Shown: positions 5,511 through 9,210 of the stretch, one piece after another
Layout: every line of letters begins with the position of its first letter
Numbering within the stretch: position 1 is the first letter of the stretch
Source: an uncultured Oscillospiraceae bacterium
Lineage (GTDB): Bacteria; Bacillota; Clostridia; Oscillospirales; Oscillospiraceae
Length of the DNA stretch: 9,210 nucleotides
Assembly: GCA_910579485.1 (NCBI GenBank)
Contig: CAJTVO010000130.1
Span: 1-9,210, forward strand
Direction: 5' to 3'
The notes under the pieces: model-generated
What the model was told of the DNA's origin: nothing
Databases searched by the model: none
What the model saw: only the letters and a program-made list of their open reading frames with translations
Position numbers and translations under genes: made by a program

Positions 5511-7280
5511 CTATTCAAACTGGGCGGCGTAGAGCCGGTAGTACACGCCCTGGCGCTCCATCAGCTCCCGGTGGCGGCCCTGCTCCGCCACCCGGCCCTG
5601 GTCGATGACCAGGATATGGTCCGCGTTCTGGATGGTGCTCAGGCGGTGGGCGATGACTACGCAGGTTTTCCGGGCCATCAGCTCCCGCATGGCGGTCTGA
5701 ATTTGCCGCTCAGTGGCGGTGTCCACGTTGCTGGTGGCCTCGTCCAGGATCAGCATCTTCGCGTCGTACAGCATGGCCCGGGCAATGGTCAGCAGCTGCT
5801 TCTGCCCCTTGGAGATGTTGCCGCCGTCCTCATAGAGGACCGTGTCGTACCCCTGGGGCAGCTGCATGATGGCCCCGTGGATACGGGCCGCCTTGGCGGC
5901 GGCGATCACGTCCTCCCGGGTGGCCCCCTCCCGGCCATAGGCGATGTTCTCATATACGGTGCCCTGGAAGAGCCAGGTATCCTGGAGGACCATGGCGTAG
6001 GACCGGCGCAGGCTGGACCGGGTGAGGGCGTACATGTCCCTTCCGTCTACCGCGCCCCGGCCCTCCCGGAAGTCATAGAAGCGCATGAGGAGGTTGATGA
6101 TGGTGGTCTTCCCCGCCCCGGTGGGGCCCACGATGGCCACCAGCTGGCCGGGACGGGCATGGAGGGAGACCTCCCGGAGGATGTCCTGCTCCGGGGTGTA
6201 GCCGAAGCGGACCTTTTCCAGGGAAATATCGCCCTCCACGTCCGTCAGGGGCTCCGCCGCCGGGGGATCGGTGGGCTCGCCGGGGGTGTCCAGCAGATGA
6301 AACACCCGCTCCGCCGCCGCCAGGGCGGCATAGATCTCCCCGGTGATGTTGGCGATCTCATTGATGGGGCCGGAGAACTTCCGGGAGTAGAGGACGAAGG
6401 CGGAGATCTGGTCCAGGCCGGCATAGCCCCGCATATAGAGCAGGCTGCCCAGAATCGCGATGAGGGCCAGGCCCAGCTCGTTGATGAAGCGCACGTTGGG
6501 ACCCATCCGCTTGGTGGCGCGGGCGGCCTGGCAGTAGGCGTCCGCGGCATCGTCGTTGATGGCGGCGAAGCGCCGGGCGGTCTGCTCCTCCCGGGCGTAG
6601 CTCTGGATGGTGGCCAGGCCGGAGAACTTCTCCTCCGCGAAGCCGTTCATGCCGCCGTAGGCGGCGGAGCGCCGGGAGAACAGAGGCTTGGTGATTCGGT
6701 TCATCCGGCGGGTATAGCCGATGGCCATGGGGATGGTCACCAGGGTCACCGCCGTCAGCACGGGGCTGATGACGGCCATCATGACGAAGGATCCGGCGAC
6801 CGTCACCAGGCTGGTGAGGATCTGGCTCAGGTCGGCGGAGATGCAGGTCCCCACCACGTCCACGTCGTAGGAGACCCGGCTGATGATGTCTCCGGCCTGG
6901 TTGCGGTCGAAGAAGCTTACCGGCAGGTCCAGCAGCTTGTGGAACACGTCCGAGCGCAGCTTCTGTGCGGTGAGCCGCCCGATGCGCATCATGCCGAAAT
7001 TCACCGCGAAGGTGACGGCGGAAGAGCCGAGGCAGCAGGCCAGCATGGCCCAGGCGCACCGGTACACCAGGCCGAAGTCCACCAGGCCCTTTCCCGCCGC
7101 CGCCGCGCCCATGGCGGTCCCCGCCAGCTTGGGCCCCAGCAGGGACAGGAGGCTGCCGCCCAGGGACAGGACCAGGATCACCGCCAGGGCCGCGCGGCGG
7201 CCCATAAGGCAGTCCAGAAGCCGGCGGAGGGTTCCCTTGGCGTCCCTGGGCTTTTCGGTTTTTTCATTGAGCCGCGCCAC
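5511..7280 (-). CDS. ABC exporter half-transporter (membrane domain fused to ATPase)
   Basis: 589 residues, the usual length for a fused half-exporter. It starts at GTG (7278-7280), with AAGGGGGG about 8 bases upstream. The N-terminal membrane domain (about 25-320) has hydrophobic segments near 30-50, 72-97, 155-190 and 265-285 and the coupling sequence FFDRNQAGDIISR (123-135). The ATPase domain has Walker A GPTGAGKTT (385-393), Q-loop Gln433, signature NISKGQ (488-493), Walker B MLILDE (509-514) and H-loop His545, so it should hydrolyse ATP. Two copies, or one with a partner, export drugs, lipids or peptides through the cytoplasmic membrane; the substrate cannot be told. The NISKGQ-type signature is common in the second subunit of heterodimeric exporters, whose genes are normally paired, yet none adjoins it here. 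It begins 34 bases after exoA and is probably co-transcribed. Confidence 0.92.
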   Translation of the reverse strand: MARLNEKTEKPRDAKGTLRRLLDCLMGRRAALAVILVLSLGGSLLSLLGPKLAGTAMGAAAAGKGLVDFGLVYRCAWAMLACCLGSSAVTFAVNFGMMRIGRLTAQKLRSDVFHKLLDLPVSFFDRNQAGDIISRVSYDVDVVGTCISADLSQILTSLVTVAGSFVMMAVISPVLTAVTLVTIPMAIGYTRRMNRITKPLFSRRSAAYGGMNGFAEEKFSGLATIQSYAREEQTARRFAAINDDAADAYCQAARATKRMGPNVRFINELGLALIAILGSLLYMRGYAGLDQISAFVLYSRKFSGPINEIANITGEIYAALAAAERVFHLLDTPGEPTDPPAAEPLTDVEGDISLEKVRFGYTPEQDILREVSLHARPGQLVAIVGPTGAGKTTIINLLMRFYDFREGRGAVDGRDMYALTRSSLRRSYAMVLQDTWLFQGTVYENIAYGREGATREDVIAAAKAARIHGAIMQLPQGYDTVLYEDGGNISKGQKQLLTIARAMLYDAKMLILDEATSNVDTATERQIQTAMRELMARKTCVVIAHRLSTIQNADHILVIDQGRVAEQGRHRELMERQGVYYRLYAAQFE

Positions 7281-7314
7281 AGGGAACGTCCCCCCTTTCC
7301 CGCCGCGTCAGGTC

Positions 7315-8073
7315 CTACGCCAAGTCCAATGTGACCCCTACCGGGCAGTGGTCGCTGCCCATGATCTCCGGGAAGATGTCCGCCCCGGCCAGGCTTTCGC
7401 GCAGGCGCCGGGACAGGACGAAGTAGTCGATCCGCCACCCGATGTTGTTGGCCCGGGCGTTGGCCTGGTAGCTCCACCAGCTGTAGGCCCCGGTCTTGTC
7501 GGGGTACAGGGTCCGGAAGCTGTCGATGAACCCCGCCGCCAGCAGCTCGGTCATCTTGCCCCGCTCCTCGTCGGAGAAGCCGGCGTTGCCCCGGTTGGGG
7601 CCGGGGTGCTTCAGGTCGATCTCCTGGTGTGCCACGTTCAGGTCCCCGCAGAGGACCACGGGCTTGACCTTATCAAGTCCGCACAGATACTGGCGGAAGT
7701 CGTCCTCCCAGATCATCCGGTAGCCGATGCGCTCCAGGCCCCGCTTGGCGTTGGGGGTGTAGCAGCACACCAGATAGAAGCCCTCGTACTCCGCGGTGAT
7801 GACCCGGCCCTCGTGGCGGTGGATGTCGTCCCCGAAGCCGTAAGTCACCGACAGGGGTTCCGTCCGGGTGAGGATGGCGGTGCCGGAGTAGCCCTTTTTA
7901 TCGGCGTAGTTCCAGTACATGTGGTAGCCGGGGAGCTCCAGCTCCACCTGGCCCTCCTGGATCTTGGTCTCCTGGAGGCAGTACACGTCCGCCCCCAGGG
8001 CCTCGCAGGACTCCAGAAAGCCCTTTTTCAGACAGGCCCGCAGGCCGTTGACGTTCCATGATATCAGGCGCAT
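7315..8073 (-). CDS. exoA: Exodeoxyribonuclease III / AP endonuclease (ExoA family)
   Basis: 252 residues, normal for the family. ATG at 8071-8073 is preceded by AAGGAGG 7 bases away. The enzyme cuts DNA 5' to abasic sites and removes nucleotides from 3' ends in base excision repair in the cytoplasm. Catalytic signatures of the exonuclease-endonuclease-phosphatase fold are all visible: Asn7 in SWNVNG, metal ligand Glu35 in LQETK, Tyr105 in CCYTPNA, Asp144 and Asn146 in GDLNVAH, Asp216 in WRIDYF, and Asp241-His242 in SDHCPVG. It starts 12 bases after the yhaM stop and precedes the ABC exporter, so it is the middle gene of one operon. The symbol follows the Bacillus homologue; xth would be the equivalent name. 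Confidence 0.95.
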   Translation of the reverse strand: MRLISWNVNGLRACLKKGFLESCEALGADVYCLQETKIQEGQVELELPGYHMYWNYADKKGYSGTAILTRTEPLSVTYGFGDDIHRHEGRVITAEYEGFYLVCCYTPNAKRGLERIGYRMIWEDDFRQYLCGLDKVKPVVLCGDLNVAHQEIDLKHPGPNRGNAGFSDEERGKMTELLAAGFIDSFRTLYPDKTGAYSWWSYQANARANNIGWRIDYFVLSRRLRESLAGADIFPEIMGSDHCPVGVTLDLA

Positions 8074-8085
8074 AGGGGGCCCTCC

Positions 8086-9027
8086 TTAACGGTGGCAGTA
8101 AATTTTCTTGTCCAGGGCGAAGACCCGCTTGCTGAAGGTCCCCGGCCGGGTCTCCTCCATGGTCTCCCGGTAGATCTCCATGCGGCTGTCGATGAGGTCG
8201 ATCATGCTCAGCAGCTCGCTCTCGGCGCACACGGGGCGCACGGCGGCCCCGAACTGGGGGTCCCCATGGTGGGAGAGGATCATGTGCTGGAGCAGCACGG
8301 ACTTATCCTCCGGCAGGCCGGTCTCCTCGGCGGCCTTCGCCACCGCCTGGGCGCCCATGACCAGGTGGCCCAGCAGCTCGCCCTTGACGGAGTACTCCGT
8401 CACCAGGCCCAGGGGGGAGGTGACGAACTCGTCGCACTTGGCGGCGTCGTGGAGGATGGTCCCCGCCACCAGCAGGTCCCGGTCCACGGTCTCCGGGTAC
8501 ATCCCCGCCAGGAAGTCCGCCATCCGGGCCATGTAGAGGGTGTGCATCAGCAGGCCGTTGAGGAAGCTGTGGTGCATACTTTTTCCGCCGGGGAGGGAGC
8601 GGAAGCGGTCCGCCCAGCGCTCCAGCACCCGGCGGCACACCGCCTGGTACTCGCCGGTCCCGTCCGCCAGTGCCAGGAGCTCCTGCCAGGAGGCGTCCGG
8701 GTCGATGGGGGCGGTGGGGACCAGGTCCCCCAGGCTGTAGCGGTCGTCCTCCTGCACCGGGCGGACCCGGGTGAGGATCAGCTGGAGGGACCCCCGGTAT
8801 TCGGAGACGCCGCCCCGGAGTTTGACGGCGGTGCCCTCGTCCTGGGGGCCCAGGGGGCCGGAGTAGTCCCAGAATTTGGCGTCTACCGCGCCGCTGCGGT
8901 CCGCGACGCAGGCCGCGAGGAAGGGCTTGCCGGAGTTGGAGGTCTTGATCTGGGCGGTCTTGAGGATATAGAAGCCTTCGATCTCGTCGCCGGGCTCCAG
9001 GTCGGCGACCCATTTGTTGTATTCCAT
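8086..9027 (-). CDS. yhaM: 3'-5' exoribonuclease YhaM family (OB fold plus HD domain)
   Basis: 313 residues, close to the 314 of Bacillus subtilis YhaM. ATG at 9025-9027 has AGGAG (9035-9039) 7 bases upstream. The N-terminal OB-fold (about 12-90; ILKTAQIKTSNSGKPFLA, then VDAKFWDYSG) binds single-stranded nucleic acid. The HD domain (about 155-290) carries metal ligands His162 in MHTL, His193-Asp194 in ILHDAAK, His221, His253-His254 in LSHHG and Asp277. Family members trim RNA, and single-stranded DNA in some assays, from the 3' end with divalent metal. It is the first gene after the promoter at 9059-9087. Pairing with exoA puts two 3'-acting nucleases in one operon. Confidence 0.93.
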   Translation of the reverse strand: MEYNKWVADLEPGDEIEGFYILKTAQIKTSNSGKPFLAACVADRSGAVDAKFWDYSGPLGPQDEGTAVKLRGGVSEYRGSLQLILTRVRPVQEDDRYSLGDLVPTAPIDPDASWQELLALADGTGEYQAVCRRVLERWADRFRSLPGGKSMHHSFLNGLLMHTLYMARMADFLAGMYPETVDRDLLVAGTILHDAAKCDEFVTSPLGLVTEYSVKGELLGHLVMGAQAVAKAAEETGLPEDKSVLLQHMILSHHGDPQFGAAVRPVCAESELLSMIDLIDSRMEIYRETMEETRPGTFSKRVFALDKKIYCHR

Positions 9028-9058
9028 TTTTGCTCTCCTGTCTTGGATTTATGGGGTT

Positions 9059-9087
9059 AGTATATCATAGTGGGAAGGGACTGTCGA
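9059..9087 (-). promoter_or_regulatory. Promoter of the yhaM-exoA-ABC operon
   Basis: On the minus strand: -35 TCGACA (9087-9082), a spacer of exactly 17 bases, and -10 TATACT (9064-9059) preceded by TGA, an extended -10. Transcription would start near 9052, leaving a leader of about 25 nt with the AGGAG site before the yhaM ATG. No operator-like repeat is seen in the short leader. Confidence 0.8.
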
Positions 9088-9114
9088 GGGGAGATTTTCC
9101 ACCAGGGGTTCTTT

Positions 9115-9131
9115 GCCGCCCTTCGGGCGGC
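9115..9131. repeat. GC-rich hairpin
   Basis: GCCGCCC (9115-9121) and GGGCGGC (9125-9131) form a perfect 7-bp stem with a TTC loop. There is no U-tract on either side, so it is not a complete terminator by itself. It lies about 28 bases upstream of the -35 box of the yhaM promoter. Confidence 0.6.
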
Positions 9132-9152
9132 AGGGGAGTTGTTTCTATTCGA

Positions 9153-9195
9153 TACCCCGGGGGCTTCTCGCCCCCGGACCTCTCGGGTACTTTTT
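9153..9195 (+). terminator. Terminator-like hairpin with T-run at right edge
   Basis: CCGGGGGC (9157-9164) pairs with GCCCCCGG (9170-9177) around TTCTC. TACC (9153-9156) and GGTA (9186-9189) can extend it across a bulge, and CTTTTT follows at 9190-9195. On the plus strand this reads as an intrinsic terminator, yet no plus-strand gene precedes it here, so it may instead be part of a repeated intergenic element together with the A/T-arm hairpin that follows. Confidence 0.5.
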
Positions 9196-9210
9196 GTGTG
9201 AACAAAAAGT
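9189..9210. repeat. Inverted repeat ACTTTTTG / CAAAAAGT at window end
   Basis: ACTTTTTG (9189-9196) and CAAAAAGT (9203-9210) are perfect 8-bp arms around TGTGAA, and the repeat may continue past the window edge. With A on one strand and T on the other next to a GC-rich hairpin, it could be a bidirectional terminator or one end of a dispersed palindromic repeat. Confidence 0.6.

Noticed and set aside
5172..7334. 720-codon plus-strand open frame
   Set aside because: It is antisense to the ABC exporter, which has all its motifs; the frame is a low-complexity product of GC-rich third positions, with no ribosome binding site and no known family.
6883..8061. 392-codon plus-strand open frame
   Set aside because: Antisense to the ABC exporter and exoA; no start site signals and no recognisable protein pattern.
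8092..9060. 322-codon plus-strand open frame
   Set aside because: Antisense to yhaM; Gly/Val/Leu/His-rich artefact of GC-rich coding DNA.

Overview
The window holds a small integrated mobilizable element (an IME of the Tn4451/TnpX type) next to a GC-rich Firmicute chromosome. The host is probably a Clostridia gut anaerobe of the Oscillospiraceae kind. This is inferred from the GC-rich minus-strand genes with Bacillota-type products (YhaM, ExoA), strong AGGAGG-type ribosome binding sites and the Tn4451-like cassette; no rRNA or other marker fixes the genus. Base composition changes in three steps: bases 1-700 are visibly AT-rich, 700-5190 is intermediate, and 5250-9210 is very GC-rich.

Left part (1-636): the 3' end of a gene open to the window edge. 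Its C-terminal domain carries a PD-(D/E)XK-like nuclease motif. It may be cargo of the element or part of a neighbouring accessory region.

Regulatory and transfer region (637-1484): no convincing protein gene. It holds a good sigma-A-type promoter (711-740) driving a roughly 140-nt transcript that ends in a long hairpin plus U-tract (800-887), a cluster of four palindromes built on GTGACGGC (1007-1178), two mutually exclusive inverted repeats (1195-1257), and a set of hairpins directly before mobC that is the best candidate for oriT (1283-1440).

Element core (1485-5147, plus strand): a MobC-like ribbon-helix-helix relaxosome protein, a MOBP-type relaxase and a TnpW-family small protein overlap as a tight operon. 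The large serine recombinase follows with its own promoter, whose -10 box lies inside a 15-bp palindrome. MobC and relaxase would nick and lead the DNA through a helper's conjugation channel; the recombinase would excise and integrate the element. No conjugation channel genes are present, so the element is mobilizable, not self-transmissible. A strong intrinsic terminator (5194-5246) lies at the element/chromosome border.

Chromosomal part (5245-9087, minus strand): one likely operon read right to left from a promoter at 9059-9087: yhaM (3'-5' exoribonuclease), exoA (exonuclease III/AP endonuclease), a half-size ABC exporter with no partner in view, and a 66-residue unknown protein. The right edge (9115-9210) has three GC- or A/T-rich hairpins between this operon's promoter and the window end.
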